A DNA stretch of 64,000 nt from Gallaecimonas kandeliae (GTDB lineage: Bacteria; Pseudomonadota; Gammaproteobacteria; Enterobacterales; Gallaecimonadaceae): the NCBI RefSeq assembly GCF_030450055.1, contig NZ_CP118480.1, positions 3,471,501-3,535,500 of the forward strand. The letters run 5' to 3'. The translations under genes and the position numbers were made by a program. Positions 8,986 to 18,300 of the stretch are shown here, in pieces (the first letter of the stretch is position 1; each line of letters opens with the position of its first letter). The notes below the pieces were generated by a model that was not told the DNA's origin, made no database searches, and was given only the letters and a program-made list of their open reading frames with translations.

Positions 8986-9546
8986 ATGATGCCAGCACAA
9001 GCAGCGCAGGACCGGACGCCCAGGCTGAGCCACTACCCACCAGGCGAGGCGGATGGCGCCCTGCTCAAGGCCATAGGGCGTTTTCGCAGCGCGATCTGGC
9101 GCGACAGGGCATCGCAGATGGCACCCAGCGACGAAGACAGCGGCTGGCTGGAAGCGGCCGATCACCACTCCCACCTTTGGCTTGTCACCGGCGCCGATGG
9201 CACCCTCATCGCCACGGCGCGCCTGAGCTTGTCCTGGGATCTCGCCCACTTGCCGGAACGGGAGCTTTACGCGGATCTCGAAGCTGAACTGGCGCCGCCT
9301 TTTGCCACCATGGGACGACTGGCCGTGGCGCCAGCCTGGCGCCGGCAGGGCATTGCGGAACAACTGATCCGGGCCAGGCTCAGCAAGGCCGAGGCACTGG
9401 GCGCGAACAGCATACTGCTCGATTGCCCGGAGCACCGGGTGCTGGCCATGCAGAAGCACGGTTTCAAGGCGCTCAAGGAACCCCAGGCCGGCGTCTTGTA
9501 TCCAGAGATGACTTTCGTGGTGATGGGTAAGTTCGCCACGGCCTAG
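8986..9546 (+). CDS. GNAT family N-acetyltransferase
   Basis: A 186-aa acyl-CoA-dependent acetyltransferase. The central GNAT motif A reads MGRLAVAPAWRRQGIAEQLI, with the acetyl-CoA pyrophosphate loop RRQGIA. The upstream strands WLVTGADGTLIATARLSL and the C-terminal GFKALKEP fit the fold. The acceptor substrate is unknown. Two adjacent ATGs (8986 and 8989) follow AAGGA; the longer frame to 8920 lacks a ribosome binding site. It is convergent with hutI and shares the hairpin at 9596. Confidence 0.87.
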   Translation: MMPAQAAQDRTPRLSHYPPGEADGALLKAIGRFRSAIWRDRASQMAPSDEDSGWLEAADHHSHLWLVTGADGTLIATARLSLSWDLAHLPERELYADLEAELAPPFATMGRLAVAPAWRRQGIAEQLIRARLSKAEALGANSILLDCPEHRVLAMQKHGFKALKEPQAGVLYPEMTFVVMGKFATA

Positions 9547-9595
9547 CCGGCGGTTGCTCACCCAGAAGGCTCCTGCAATGCAGGCGCCATGAAAA

Positions 9596-9620
9596 AGGCG
9601 CCACTCTAAAGTGGCGCCTC
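9596..9620 (-). terminator. Terminator between GNAT gene and hutI
   Basis: A 10-base perfect stem, AGGCGCCACT with AGTGGCGCCT, encloses a 4-5 base loop. On the minus strand it is followed by TTTTTC, so it chiefly ends hutI. It may also stop the GNAT transcript. Confidence 0.85.
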
Positions 9621-9643
9621 CTTCAACAGGGTCGTCTGGCGTG

Positions 9644-10867
9644 CTAACGCCTGATGCCACTCACTTCCTTGCCCCCGACCCAGAGCTGGCTCAGCGGCCT
9701 GACCCCGAACTGGTAGCAGAGCTCGGCCGGTTCGCTGACGGCCCAGAGGGCCATGTCGGCCTGCTTGCCAACTTCCAGGCTGCCGATCTGCTCCTGCATC
9801 CCCAAGGCCTGGGCGGCGTGGATAGTGGCGCCCTTGAGGGCCTCTTCAGTGGTGAGGCGGAACAGGGTGCAGCCCATGTTCAGCATCAGCAGCAAGGAAC
9901 TCAAAGGCGAGGTGCCGGGGTTGATGTCGGTGGCGATGGCCATGGGCACGCCATGTTTACGCAGCAGCGCCATGGGCGGCAGCTTGGTCTCCCGCAGGAA
10001 GTAAAAGGCGCCGGGCAGCAGCACGGCCACGGTGCCGCTATCCTTGATGGCCTTGATGCCGGCTTCGTCCAGGTATTCGAGGTGGTCCACCGACAACGCC
10101 TTGAAGCTGGCCGCAAGCGCAGAGCCGCCGAGGTTGGAGAGCTGCTCGGCATGGAGTTTCACCGGCAGCCCGGCCTGGCGGGCGGCCTCGAACACCTTGC
10201 GGGTCTGTTCCAACGAGAAACCCACCCCTTCGCAGAAGGCGTCCACGGCGTCCGCCAGCCCCTCGGCGGCTATGGCCGGCAGCATCTGGTCGCAGACGAG
10301 GTCGATGTAGGCGTCGGGGTCGCCCTTGTATTCGGCGGGCACGGCGTGGGCGCCGAGGAAGGTGGTGCGGATGCGCTGGGGCATCTGCTCGCCGAGGAGG
10401 CGCGCCACCCGCAGGCACTTGCGCTCGGCTTCCAGCTCCAGGCCGTAGCCGGATTTGATCTCGACAGTAGTGACCCCTTCGTCCAGCAGGGCGCGCAGCC
10501 GGGCGCGGGCGCTGTGGTAGAGGCTTTCTTCGTCTTCCTCACGGGTGGCGCGCACCGTGCTCATGATGCCGCCGCCGGCCTTGGCTATTTCCTCGTAGCT
10601 CGCCCCTTCCAGGCGCAGGGCGAATTCCCGGGCGCGGCTGCCGCCATAGACGATATGGGTGTGGCAGTCGATGAAGCCCGGCAGCAGCCAGCCGCCCCGG
10701 CCGTCGACGACGGGCAGCAGCGGGTCCAGGGCCGGCAGCTCATCCTTCTTGCCCAGCCAGGCTATCTTGCCGTCCTTCACGGCCAGGGCGCCGTCCAGCA
10801 CATTGCCCGCCGGGCCCATGGTGGCCAGGTTCACGTTCACTACCAGCTGATCCCAGTCTGCCGACAT
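9644..10867 (-). CDS. hutI: Imidazolonepropionase
   Basis: Hydrolyses 4-imidazolone-5-propionate to N-formimidoyl-L-glutamate, step three of histidine degradation. It is 407 aa, the normal length. The amidohydrolase metal motif [12 protein letters not shown] puts the metal ligands at about His69 and His71. [11 protein letters not shown] and [12 protein letters not shown] also match the family. It is transcribed away from hutC-hutU-hutH across a shared control region of about 70 bases holding a HutC-like operator. Confidence 0.96.
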   Translation of the reverse strand: MSADWDQLVVNVNLATMGPAGNVLDGALAVKDGKIAWLGKKDELPALDPLLPVVDGRGGWLLPGFIDCHTHIVYGGSRAREFALRLEGASYEEIAKAGGGIMSTVRATREEDEESLYHSARARLRALLDEGVTTVEIKSGYGLELEAERKCLRVARLLGEQMPQRIRTTFLGAHAVPAEYKGDPDAYIDLVCDQMLPAIAAEGLADAVDAFCEGVGFSLEQTRKVFEAARQAGLPVKLHAEQLSNLGGSALAASFKALSVDHLEYLDEAGIKAIKDSGTVAVLLPGAFYFLRETKLPPMALLRKHGVPMAIATDINPGTSPLSSLLLMLNMGCTLFRLTTEEALKGATIHAAQALGMQEQIGSLEVGKQADMALWAVSEPAELCYQFGVRPLSQLWVGGKEVSGIRR

Positions 10868-10881
10868 CTTGCCTCCGCAAC

Positions 10882-10893
10882 TTGTATATACAA
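10882..10893. promoter_or_regulatory. HutC-type operator in the hutI-hutC divergent control region
   Basis: TTGTATATACAA is a perfect 12-base palindrome and matches the core of known HutC sites (CTTGTATNTACAAG). It lies 15 bases upstream of the hutI start. A second palindrome, TTGACGTCAA at 10910-10919, lies nearer hutC and overlaps a repeat of CGTCAAC. Autorepression by HutC, relieved by urocanate, is the expected mode; this is inferred. Confidence 0.8.
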
Positions 10894-10939
10894 CTTAACT
10901 GTGCCACATTGACGTCAACGTCAACAAGCCTTTTTGGTC

Positions 10940-11650
10940 ATGAGCAAGTTTGAACCCATACGCCGCTGGCTGCTGGACAGCATAGACGCCGGGGACCTCA
11001 GCCCGGGGGACGCGGTGCCGTCGGAGAACCAGCTGGCCGAGCGTTTTTGCGTATCGCGGATGACGGCGCGCCGGGCCCTGACCGAGCTGGTGGACAGCGG
11101 CATGCTGGAACGGCGCCAGGGCCAGGGCACCTTCGTGGCCGAGCTCAAGGCCCAGAGCGCCCTGCTGACCATCCGCAACATCGCCGACGAAATAGCGGAG
11201 CGGGGCCGCCACCACCAGGCCGAGGTGGTGAGCCTCAAGTCCCTGCCCTGCCCGCCGGATATCGCCAAGCTGCTGGGGGTCAAAACAGGAGAGGCCGTGG
11301 GCTTCTCCCGCATTTTGCACGCCGAGGACGAGGCGCCCATCCAGCTGGAGGAGCGTTACGTCAACCTGGCCCTGGCCCCGGGCTACCTGGACCAGGACTT
11401 CGGGGCCCATACGCCCCACGAATATTTGAGCGCCGTGGCGCCGCTCACCGCCGCCCACCACTGGGTGGAGGCGGTGGCCGCCGACGGCAACCAGGCCGGG
11501 CTGCTGGACGTCGCCGAAGGCAGCCCGCTGTTGAAACTGACCCGGCTCACGGCCGCCCGCCAGGGTGCCGTCAGCCTGGCCCGCCTTTACCACCCCAGCC
11601 ATTACCGGCTGGGCGGACAAGTACCAATGACATTGGGGGAGAAGTTATGA
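10940..11650 (+). CDS. hutC: Histidine utilisation repressor (GntR family)
   Basis: A 236-aa GntR/HutC regulator. An N-terminal winged helix ([20 protein letters not shown]) is followed by a UTRA effector domain from about residue 95, where urocanate is the usual ligand. It heads the operon hutC-hutU-hutH; its stop overlaps the hutU start (ATGA). No clear Shine-Dalgarno sequence precedes the ATG at 10940; a TTG six bases upstream is an alternative. The palindromes at 10882 and 10910 are its likely binding sites. Confidence 0.93.
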   Translation: MSKFEPIRRWLLDSIDAGDLSPGDAVPSENQLAERFCVSRMTARRALTELVDSGMLERRQGQGTFVAELKAQSALLTIRNIADEIAERGRHHQAEVVSLKSLPCPPDIAKLLGVKTGEAVGFSRILHAEDEAPIQLEERYVNLALAPGYLDQDFGAHTPHEYLSAVAPLTAAHHWVEAVAADGNQAGLLDVAEGSPLLKLTRLTAARQGAVSLARLYHPSHYRLGGQVPMTLGEKL

Positions 11651-13317
11651 ACCGTCTCGACGAAAGCCGCGTGATCCGTGCGCCCCACGGCTCAGAGCTG
11701 CGCTGTAAGAACTGGCTGGCCGAGGCCGCCCTGCGCATGCTGATGAACAACCTGGACCCGGATGTGGCCGAGCATCCCCAGGCCCTGGTGGTCTACGGCG
11801 GCATTGGCCGCGCCGCCCGCAACTGGGAGTGCTTCGACAAGATAGTGGAGGTGCTGCAGCGCCTGGAAGCCGACGAGACCTTGCTGGTCCAGTCCGGCAA
11901 GCCGGTCGGCGTCTTCAAGACCCACAGCGATGCCCCCCGCGTGCTGATCGCCAACTCCAACCTGGTGCCCCACTGGGCCAACTGGGAGCACTTCAACGAG
12001 CTGGATAAGAAAGGCCTGATGATGTACGGCCAGATGACGGCAGGCTCCTGGATCTACATCGGCTCCCAGGGCATAGTCCAAGGCACCTACGAGACCTTCG
12101 TGTCCGTGGCCAAGCAGCACTTCGAAGGCAAGGCCCAGGGCAAGTGGATCCTCACCGGCGGCCTCGGCGGCATGGGCGGCGCCCAGCCCCTGGCCGGCAC
12201 CATGGCCGGCTTCTCCATGCTGGCCGTGGAGTGCGACGAGACCCGCATCGACTTCCGCCTCCGTACCCGCTACGTCGACAAGAAGGCCACCAGCCTGGAT
12301 GAGGCGCTGGCCATCATCGAAGAAGCCCAGGCCAAGGGCCAGGCCCTGTCCGTGGGCCTGCTGGGCAACGCCGCCGACGTCTTTGCCGAACTGGTAGAGC
12401 GCGGCATCACCCCCGACGTGGTCACCGACCAGACCTCCGCCCACGACCCCCTGAACGGCTACCTGCCCCAGGGCTGGACCATGGCCCAGGCCCGCGAAAT
12501 GCGCCTGAAGGACGAAGCGGCCGTGGTCAAGGCCGCCAAGCAGTCCATGGCCGTGCAGGTGCGCGCCATGCTGGCCCTGCAGGAGCGCGGCGCCGCCACC
12601 CTGGACTACGGCAACAACATCCGCCAGATGGCCCTGGAAGAGGGTGTCGAGAACGCCTTCGACTTCCCCGGCTTCGTGCCCGCCTACATCAGGCCCCTGT
12701 TCTGTGAAGGCATAGGCCCCTTCCGCTGGGCAGCCCTCTCCGGCGATCCGGAAGACATCTACAAGACCGACGCCAAGGTCAAGGAACTGATCCCCGACAA
12801 CCCGCACCTGCACAACTGGCTGGACATGGCCCGTGAGCGCATCGCCTTCCAGGGCCTGCCCGCCCGTATCTGCTGGGTCGGCCTCAAGGACCGCGCCCGC
12901 CTCGGCCAGGCCTTCAACGAGATGGTCAAGAACGGCGAACTCAAGGCCCCCGTCGTCATCGGCCGCGACCACCTGGATTCCGGCTCCGTCGCCAGCCCCA
13001 ACCGTGAAACCGAATCCATGATGGACGGTTCCGACGCCGTTTCCGACTGGCCGCTGCTGAACGCCCTGCTCAACACCGCCGGCGGCGCCACCTGGGTGTC
13101 TCTGCACCACGGCGGCGGCGTCGGCATGGGCTTCAGCCAACATTCCGGCGTCGTCATCGTCGCCGACGGCACCGACGCGGCCCACCAACGCCTGGGCCGG
13201 GTGCTGCGCAACGACCCGGGCACCGGCGTCATGCGCCACGCCGACGCCGGCTACGACATCGCCAAGAACTGCGCCCGTGAACAGGGCCTGGATCTGCCCA
13301 TGCTGGAGAACAACTGA
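11647..13317 (+). CDS. hutU: Urocanate hydratase
   Basis: Converts urocanate to 4-imidazolone-5-propionate using tightly bound NAD+, step two of histidine degradation. It is 556 aa, the family length. Typical blocks are [31 protein letters not shown] (dinucleotide binding) and [15 protein letters not shown] near the catalytic region. The true start is the ATG overlapping the hutC stop; the open frame extends far upstream in this GC-rich DNA but that part is out of frame with hutC and has no support. Its stop overlaps the hutH start by one base. Confidence 0.97.
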   Translation: MNRLDESRVIRAPHGSELRCKNWLAEAALRMLMNNLDPDVAEHPQALVVYGGIGRAARNWECFDKIVEVLQRLEADETLLVQSGKPVGVFKTHSDAPRVLIANSNLVPHWANWEHFNELDKKGLMMYGQMTAGSWIYIGSQGIVQGTYETFVSVAKQHFEGKAQGKWILTGGLGGMGGAQPLAGTMAGFSMLAVECDETRIDFRLRTRYVDKKATSLDEALAIIEEAQAKGQALSVGLLGNAADVFAELVERGITPDVVTDQTSAHDPLNGYLPQGWTMAQAREMRLKDEAAVVKAAKQSMAVQVRAMLALQERGAATLDYGNNIRQMALEEGVENAFDFPGFVPAYIRPLFCEGIGPFRWAALSGDPEDIYKTDAKVKELIPDNPHLHNWLDMARERIAFQGLPARICWVGLKDRARLGQAFNEMVKNGELKAPVVIGRDHLDSGSVASPNRETESMMDGSDAVSDWPLLNALLNTAGGATWVSLHHGGGVGMGFSQHSGVVIVADGTDAAHQRLGRVLRNDPGTGVMRHADAGYDIAKNCAREQGLDLPMLENN

Positions 13318-14849
13318 TGTTTGAACTGGTACTGAAACCCGGCACCCTCAGCCTGGCCGATATCCGCCGCGTCGCCCGCGGCCCCGTCAGGGTCAGCCTG
13401 GATGACGCCGCCTGGCCGGCCATCGAGGCCAGCGCCGCCATGGTGCAGAAGGTCATAGAGGAAGACCGCACCGTCTACGGCATCAACACCGGTTTCGGCC
13501 TGCTGGCCAACACCCGCATCGCCCGCCACGAGTTGGAAGAGCTGCAGCGCCGCATCGTGCTGTCCCACGCCGCCGGCATCGGCGAGCTGATGAGCGAAGA
13601 CACGGTGCGCCTGCTGATGGTGCTCAAACTCAACTCCCTGTCCCGCGGCTTCTCCGGCATCCGCCCCGTGGTGCTGCAAGGGCTGATGGCGCTGATCAAC
13701 GCCGAAGTCTACCCCTGCATTCCCAAGAAGGGCTCCGTAGGCGCCTCCGGCGACCTGGCGCCCCTGTCCCACATGGTCTGCCCGCTGATCGGCGAAGGCC
13801 ATGTGCTGCACAAGGGCCAGAAGCTGACCGCCAGCCAGGGCCTGGAGATCGCCGGCATCCAGCCCGTGGTGCTGGCCGCCAAGGAGGGCCTGGCCCTGCT
13901 GAACGGTACCCAGGCCTCCACCGCCTTCGCCCTGCAAGGCCTCTTCGCCGCCGAAGATCTGTTCGTGGCCGGCTCGGTGATCGGCGCCACCAGCGTGGAA
14001 GCGGCCCTCGGCTCACGCCGTCCCTTCGATGCCCGCATCCACGAGGTGCGCGGCCAGAAGGGCCAGATCGATTCCGCCCGCCTCTACCGCCACCTGCTGG
14101 GTGACCGTTCCGAGGTGGGTGACTCCCACGCCAACTGCGCCAAGGTTCAGGACCCCTACAGCCTGCGCTGCCAGCCCCAGGTGATGGGCGCCGTCCTGAC
14201 CCAGATCCGCCAGGCCGCCGAAGTGCTGCACTGCGAGGCCAACGGCGTCACCGACAACCCCCTGGTGTTCGCGAATGATGACGACATCATCAGCGGCGGC
14301 AACTTCCACGCCGAGCCGGTGGCCATGGCCGCCGACAACCTGGCCATCGCCATCAGCGAGATCGGTGCCCTGTCCGAGCGCCGCATGGCGCTGCTGATCG
14401 ACAAGAACCTGTCCGGCCTGCCGGCCTTCCTGGTCAACAACGGCGGCGTCAACTCCGGCTTCATGATCGCCCAGGTCACAGCCGCCGCCCTGGCGTCCGA
14501 AAACAAGTCCCTGGCCCACCCGGCCAGCGTCGACAGCCTGCCCACCAGCGCCAACCAGGAAGACCACGTGTCCATGGCCACCTTCGCCGGCCGCCGCCTG
14601 GCCGACATGGCCGCCAACACCCGTGGCGTGCTGGCCGTGGAATACCTGGCCGCCTGCCAGGGCTTGGACTTCCGCGCCCCGCTCAAGGCAAGCGAAGCCG
14701 TTGAAAGCGCCAAGGCGACACTGCGCGCCCAGGTCAGCTTCTACGACCAGGACCGCTACATGGCCGCCGACATGGAAGCCGCCGACGCCATCCTGGCCAG
14801 CGCCGAGCTGAACAGCCTGGCCATCCCCGGCCTGCTGCCCAGCCTCTAA
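13317..14849 (+). CDS. hutH: Histidine ammonia-lyase
   Basis: Removes ammonia from histidine to give urocanate, the entry step of the pathway. It is 510 aa. The MIO prosthetic group should form from Ala143-Ser144-Gly145 in [25 protein letters not shown] near residue 54 holds the catalytic tyrosine loop. The TGATG overlap with hutU implies translational coupling. It is the last gene of the operon and is followed by a strong terminator. Confidence 0.97.
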   Translation: MFELVLKPGTLSLADIRRVARGPVRVSLDDAAWPAIEASAAMVQKVIEEDRTVYGINTGFGLLANTRIARHELEELQRRIVLSHAAGIGELMSEDTVRLLMVLKLNSLSRGFSGIRPVVLQGLMALINAEVYPCIPKKGSVGASGDLAPLSHMVCPLIGEGHVLHKGQKLTASQGLEIAGIQPVVLAAKEGLALLNGTQASTAFALQGLFAAEDLFVAGSVIGATSVEAALGSRRPFDARIHEVRGQKGQIDSARLYRHLLGDRSEVGDSHANCAKVQDPYSLRCQPQVMGAVLTQIRQAAEVLHCEANGVTDNPLVFANDDDIISGGNFHAEPVAMAADNLAIAISEIGALSERRMALLIDKNLSGLPAFLVNNGGVNSGFMIAQVTAAALASENKSLAHPASVDSLPTSANQEDHVSMATFAGRRLADMAANTRGVLAVEYLAACQGLDFRAPLKASEAVESAKATLRAQVSFYDQDRYMAADMEAADAILASAELNSLAIPGLLPSL

Positions 14850-14866
14850 GCCGGCACGCAAAATGG

Positions 14867-14892
14867 AAAAGGCCCCTGATGGGGCCTTTTTT
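14867..14892 (+). terminator. Rho-independent terminator of the hutCUH operon
   Basis: AAAAGGCCCC and GGGGCCTTTTTT form a stem with a TGAT loop, 17 bases after the hutH stop. Confidence 0.9.
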
Positions 14893-14993
14893 ATGGCCCC
14901 AAGCCACCATCGCCAACTCCGGGTCCGCTTTTGGCCAGCATTTAGGGCCGCCCTTGGGCAAGCTCTCCTTGCACCCAATACAAGGAGAACCCC

Positions 14994-15470
14994 ATGCCTA
15001 GCTTTATCCTCAAGGGCCTCGCCGAGGCCCAGTTTGCCGACCTCTTCAGCCTCGACGATCGGCAGTTGGCCGCCCGGCAGATCCGGCGCCTGGTCGCCGA
15101 CAGTCCGAGCGGCTATCCCTGCCGGATCAGCCTCGAAGACGCCCAGCCAGGTGACGAAGTCCTGCTGCTGCCCTACCGGCACCAGGGGGCGGACAGCCCC
15201 TACAGGGCCAGCGGCCCCATCTTCGTGCGCCGAGGCGCACGCCAGGCCGAACTGAAAGCAGGAGAGGTACCGCCCTACATCGGCAAGCGGCTGATCTCAG
15301 TCAGGGGCTACGACCACGGCCACCATATCATCAGGGCCGAGGTCTGCCCCGGCGCCGAACTGGCGCCGCTGCTGGAAGACTTCTTCTCAGGCCCGGCCCT
15401 GGCCTATGTGCAGCTGCACAATGCCAAGTGGGGCTGCTACCTCTGCCAGGCCGAAAGGGCCCAGCTCTGA
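14994..15470 (+). CDS. DUF1203 domain protein
   Basis: A 158-aa cytoplasmic protein whose whole length fits the DUF1203 family: DSPSGYPCRISLEDAQPGDE near the start, YRASGPIFVRR in the middle, and YVQLHNAKWGCYLC at the end. The biochemical role is unknown. ACAAGGAGAACCCC precedes the ATG. It lies behind the hut terminator, so it is probably a separate unit. No regulatory site was recognised. Confidence 0.85.
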   Translation: MPSFILKGLAEAQFADLFSLDDRQLAARQIRRLVADSPSGYPCRISLEDAQPGDEVLLLPYRHQGADSPYRASGPIFVRRGARQAELKAGEVPPYIGKRLISVRGYDHGHHIIRAEVCPGAELAPLLEDFFSGPALAYVQLHNAKWGCYLCQAERAQL

Positions 15471-15668
15471 GCGGTGAGGAGGCCGAGCGAAATAAGAAGC
15501 TACGACCAAACTCGCCCCGGGCCCTTGGCGCTTTTTACCTGGGTCGCCGGGCAAAGATGACCTGGCTCAAAGCTTGAAGGCGCAACCCAGGCCATGCTGT
15601 TGCCAAGGACGTCAAAGCCTGCTCTGATGGACTGACGGCGCCCCGGCGGCGCAAGGAATGAAGGTGCC

Positions 15669-17861
15669 ATGGCCATGAAGAAAGGCGAAGCCGGGCTGTT
15701 GCCCGAGCAGCCCGACAGTGCCCTGTTGGCCGAAATGGTGGACACGGCGCCCCTGGCCCTGGCCGGCGCCGACCAGGGTGGCCAACTCCATCACTTCAAC
15801 CCGGCGTTCGCCCTGCTGCTGGAGGACGCCGGCCTCACCGGCAAGGCCGCAATCACGGCGCTCTTTACGAGCCTGGACCAGGCCAAGTGGCAGGGGCTGT
15901 GCAAGCGGGCCGAGCAGGCGGGCCTGGCCCTCAGCCTGGAACGGACCAAGGGCGGCCAACTGTTCGAACTGTCCCTGCGCGGCCGCCAGCACTGGCCTGC
16001 CGCTTTCACCCTCTGCCTGAAGCGCTGCGGGCCCGACTTCCACAGGGAAAGCATCCAACTGCTGCAAAGCGAGGTGCTGCAAGCCGTGGCCCAGGGGGAG
16101 CCCTTGCACCACTGCATGGAGCTGCTCTGCAAGCGGGTGGAGACATTGGCCCCTGAACTGCTCTGCACTGTGCTGCTGGTGGATGACGACGGCAAGGTCC
16201 ACCCCTGCGCCGCCCCCAGCATGGCCCCCCTCTTCAGCGACGCCATCGACGGCGAACCCATTGGCCCCAAGGCCGGCTCCTGCGGCACCGCCGCCTGGCG
16301 CCGCCAGCCGGTGGAGGTCACCGACATCGCCACAGACCCCCTCTGGGAGCACTACAAGGCCCTGGCGTTACCCCTGGGCCTGGCCGCCTGCTGGTCCAGC
16401 CCCATACTGTTCAAAGACGGCAAGGTGGCCGGCACCTTCGCCCTCTACTACCGGGAAAAGCGCGGCCCCAGCGCCTTCCACCGCCAGATGGTGGAGACCT
16501 GCGTCCATATCTGCGCCCTGGCCATGGAGCACGAGCGGGCCCAGCAGCAGATCCACCGGCTGGTGTTCTTCGACCCCCTCACCGGCTTGCCCAACCGCAG
16601 CCTGTTGCGGGACAGGCTGGAGCAAGCCCTGACCGCCACCCGTTTCAGCAGGGCGCCCCTGGCGGCGCTCTTCATCGACTTGGACAACTTCAAGGCCATC
16701 AACGAATCCCTGGGTCACGCCGTCGGCGACCAGCTGCTGCAGCTGCTGGCCGGGCGCCTGCAGGACGGCCTGTCCCACAAGCACACCCTGGCCCGCACCG
16801 GCGGCGACGAGTTCCTGCTGCTGGCGATCGACACCGACGCCAACCAGGCCAGGACCCTGGCGGAAGGGCTGCTGGCCAGGATCCAGATCCCTGTGCAACT
16901 GGCGGGCCGGGAGCTGTCCATCAGCGCCAGCATCGGCATCAGCCTGGCGCCGGAAGACGCCACCAACGTCGACACCCTGCTCAGGAACACCGAGATAGCC
17001 CTGCACCAGGCCAAGGACAGCGGCCGCAACACCTGGTCTTTCTACAAGGCGGCCATGAACGAGAGCGCCCAGCTGCGCCACCAGCAGCTGGCGGCCCTGC
17101 GCAGGGCCATGGCCGAGAAGAGCCTGGTGCTGCACTACCAGCCCCAGATCTCGGTCAAGGAGGCCAGGCTGGCCGGGCTGGAAGTGCTGGCCCGTTGCCA
17201 GGATCCCGCCCTCGGGAACATCCCCCCCGCCGTCTTCATTCCCCTGGCCGAGGAAAGCGGCCTCATCTGCAACCTCGACTGCACTGTGCTGGAGCAGGCC
17301 CTGGTGCAGCTGACCGCCTGGCGCCGGCAAGGCCTCGCCATCCCCGCCGTCGCCGTCAACCTCTCGGCCCTGGACTTCCGCCAGCCGGATCTGGTGGAAC
17401 GGATCCAGGCCCTGCTCCAGGAGCAGGGCCTCAGCGGCGCCGACCTGACCCTGGAGATCACCGAAGGGCTGCTGATCGAGTCCAACGACCAGATCCTGGC
17501 CACCATGGAGCGGCTCCGCGCCCTGGGCATCAGCCTCTCCATCGACGACTTCGGCACCGGCTTTTCCAGCTTGAGCTACCTCAAGCGCTTCCCGGTGGCC
17601 GAGCTCAAGGTGGACCGCAGCTTTATCCGCGACATCGAGACAGATCCCAGCGACCGCACCCTCACCGCCGCCGTCATCCAGCTGGGCGCCAGCTTCGGGC
17701 TGCGGGTGGTGGCCGAAGGGGTCGAGACCCAGGAACAGCTGGAGCTGGTCACGGGCCTCGGCTGCGACCTGATCCAGGGCTACCACTTCGCCGCCCCCAT
17801 GACGGCCCCCGAGCTGGCGCTCTGGCTGACCGGGGACGGCAAGGCCTGGCTGCCACAATAG
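15669..17861 (+). CDS. PAS/GAF-GGDEF-EAL cyclic-di-GMP signalling protein
   Basis: A 730-aa cytoplasmic protein with no membrane segment. Order: PAS-like region (about 15-120), GAF domain (about 135-290, with GPKAGSCGTAAWRR), GGDEF domain (about 300-465; motif GGDEF at 378-382) and EAL domain (about 475-725). The EAL signature reads EVL at 505-507; the other catalytic blocks (LEITE, DDFGTG, ELKVDRSF, EGVET) are present, so phosphodiesterase activity is plausible. There is no RxxD inhibitory site before GGDEF. The GAF domain suggests a small-molecule or redox input. Monocistronic; GAAGG precedes the ATG. The net activity cannot be told from sequence. Confidence 0.93.
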   Translation: MAMKKGEAGLLPEQPDSALLAEMVDTAPLALAGADQGGQLHHFNPAFALLLEDAGLTGKAAITALFTSLDQAKWQGLCKRAEQAGLALSLERTKGGQLFELSLRGRQHWPAAFTLCLKRCGPDFHRESIQLLQSEVLQAVAQGEPLHHCMELLCKRVETLAPELLCTVLLVDDDGKVHPCAAPSMAPLFSDAIDGEPIGPKAGSCGTAAWRRQPVEVTDIATDPLWEHYKALALPLGLAACWSSPILFKDGKVAGTFALYYREKRGPSAFHRQMVETCVHICALAMEHERAQQQIHRLVFFDPLTGLPNRSLLRDRLEQALTATRFSRAPLAALFIDLDNFKAINESLGHAVGDQLLQLLAGRLQDGLSHKHTLARTGGDEFLLLAIDTDANQARTLAEGLLARIQIPVQLAGRELSISASIGISLAPEDATNVDTLLRNTEIALHQAKDSGRNTWSFYKAAMNESAQLRHQQLAALRRAMAEKSLVLHYQPQISVKEARLAGLEVLARCQDPALGNIPPAVFIPLAEESGLICNLDCTVLEQALVQLTAWRRQGLAIPAVAVNLSALDFRQPDLVERIQALLQEQGLSGADLTLEITEGLLIESNDQILATMERLRALGISLSIDDFGTGFSSLSYLKRFPVAELKVDRSFIRDIETDPSDRTLTAAVIQLGASFGLRVVAEGVETQEQLELVTGLGCDLIQGYHFAAPMTAPELALWLTGDGKAWLPQ

Positions 17862-17946
17862 TGCCTGGCGCCATTTTTACGCTGTCCAGACAAGGCCTTA
17901 GCCCTTTTGGCGGCTATGCTTGAGCAGGGATATCGGGGGGAATGCC

Positions 17947-18162
17947 ATGACCAAATCGAAAGTCGACCGCCAGACCAAACAGGCCAGGGTGCGCATCCAC
18001 AGAGGCGTCCAGCTGACCGGCCTGCTGCTGCTGGTGGCGGTACTGGCCGCCTTCCTCGGCGAAAGCTGGTTGGCGGAATTGGGGGGCCTCGGCGCCGTGG
18101 TGGTGGGTGTCCTGACCGCCGTCGGCTATTGGAAGTTGAAGCAGGGGAGGCATCAGCATTGA
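17947..18162 (+). CDS. Small two-helix membrane protein
   Basis: A 71-aa hypothetical protein. A basic N-terminus (MTKSKVDRQTKQARVRIHRG) is followed by two hydrophobic helices, about residues 20-36 and 43-60, and a short basic tail. The topology should be a cytoplasmic hairpin. GGGGGGAATGCC precedes the ATG. It is the last gene before the drop in GC content that marks the accessory region. Not recognised beyond this. Confidence 0.6.
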   Translation: MTKSKVDRQTKQARVRIHRGVQLTGLLLLVAVLAAFLGESWLAELGGLGAVVVGVLTAVGYWKLKQGRHQH

Positions 18163-18300
18163 TGTGTTGTGGCCTTGAGCGGCCATGGCATAGGCCTTGA
18201 TGGACGCCCCTCAATGGCATTTACCTGCATCATGTTGTGCGTTAGCGTTGGCAAATGACTAGAGCAACGCTTGGATGCGCTGCAAGCAACGGAGTGCAAC

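Noticed and set aside
8805-8987. 60-codon minus-strand open frame
   Set aside because: No ribosome binding site or domain; the two hairpins at its 3' end point to an RNA or regulatory element instead.
9611-10912. Plus-strand open frame (433 codons) over hutI
   Set aside because: Antisense of hutI; low-complexity composition and no ribosome binding site.
11047-11646. In-frame upstream extension of hutU
   Set aside because: Overlaps hutC in another frame and gives a Pro/Gly/Arg-rich sequence; the ATG at 11647 matches family starts.
15471-15668. Possible cyclic-di-GMP riboswitch before the GGDEF-EAL gene
   Set aside because: The gap is GC-rich and shows no GEMM core such as the conserved tetraloop and receptor sequences.
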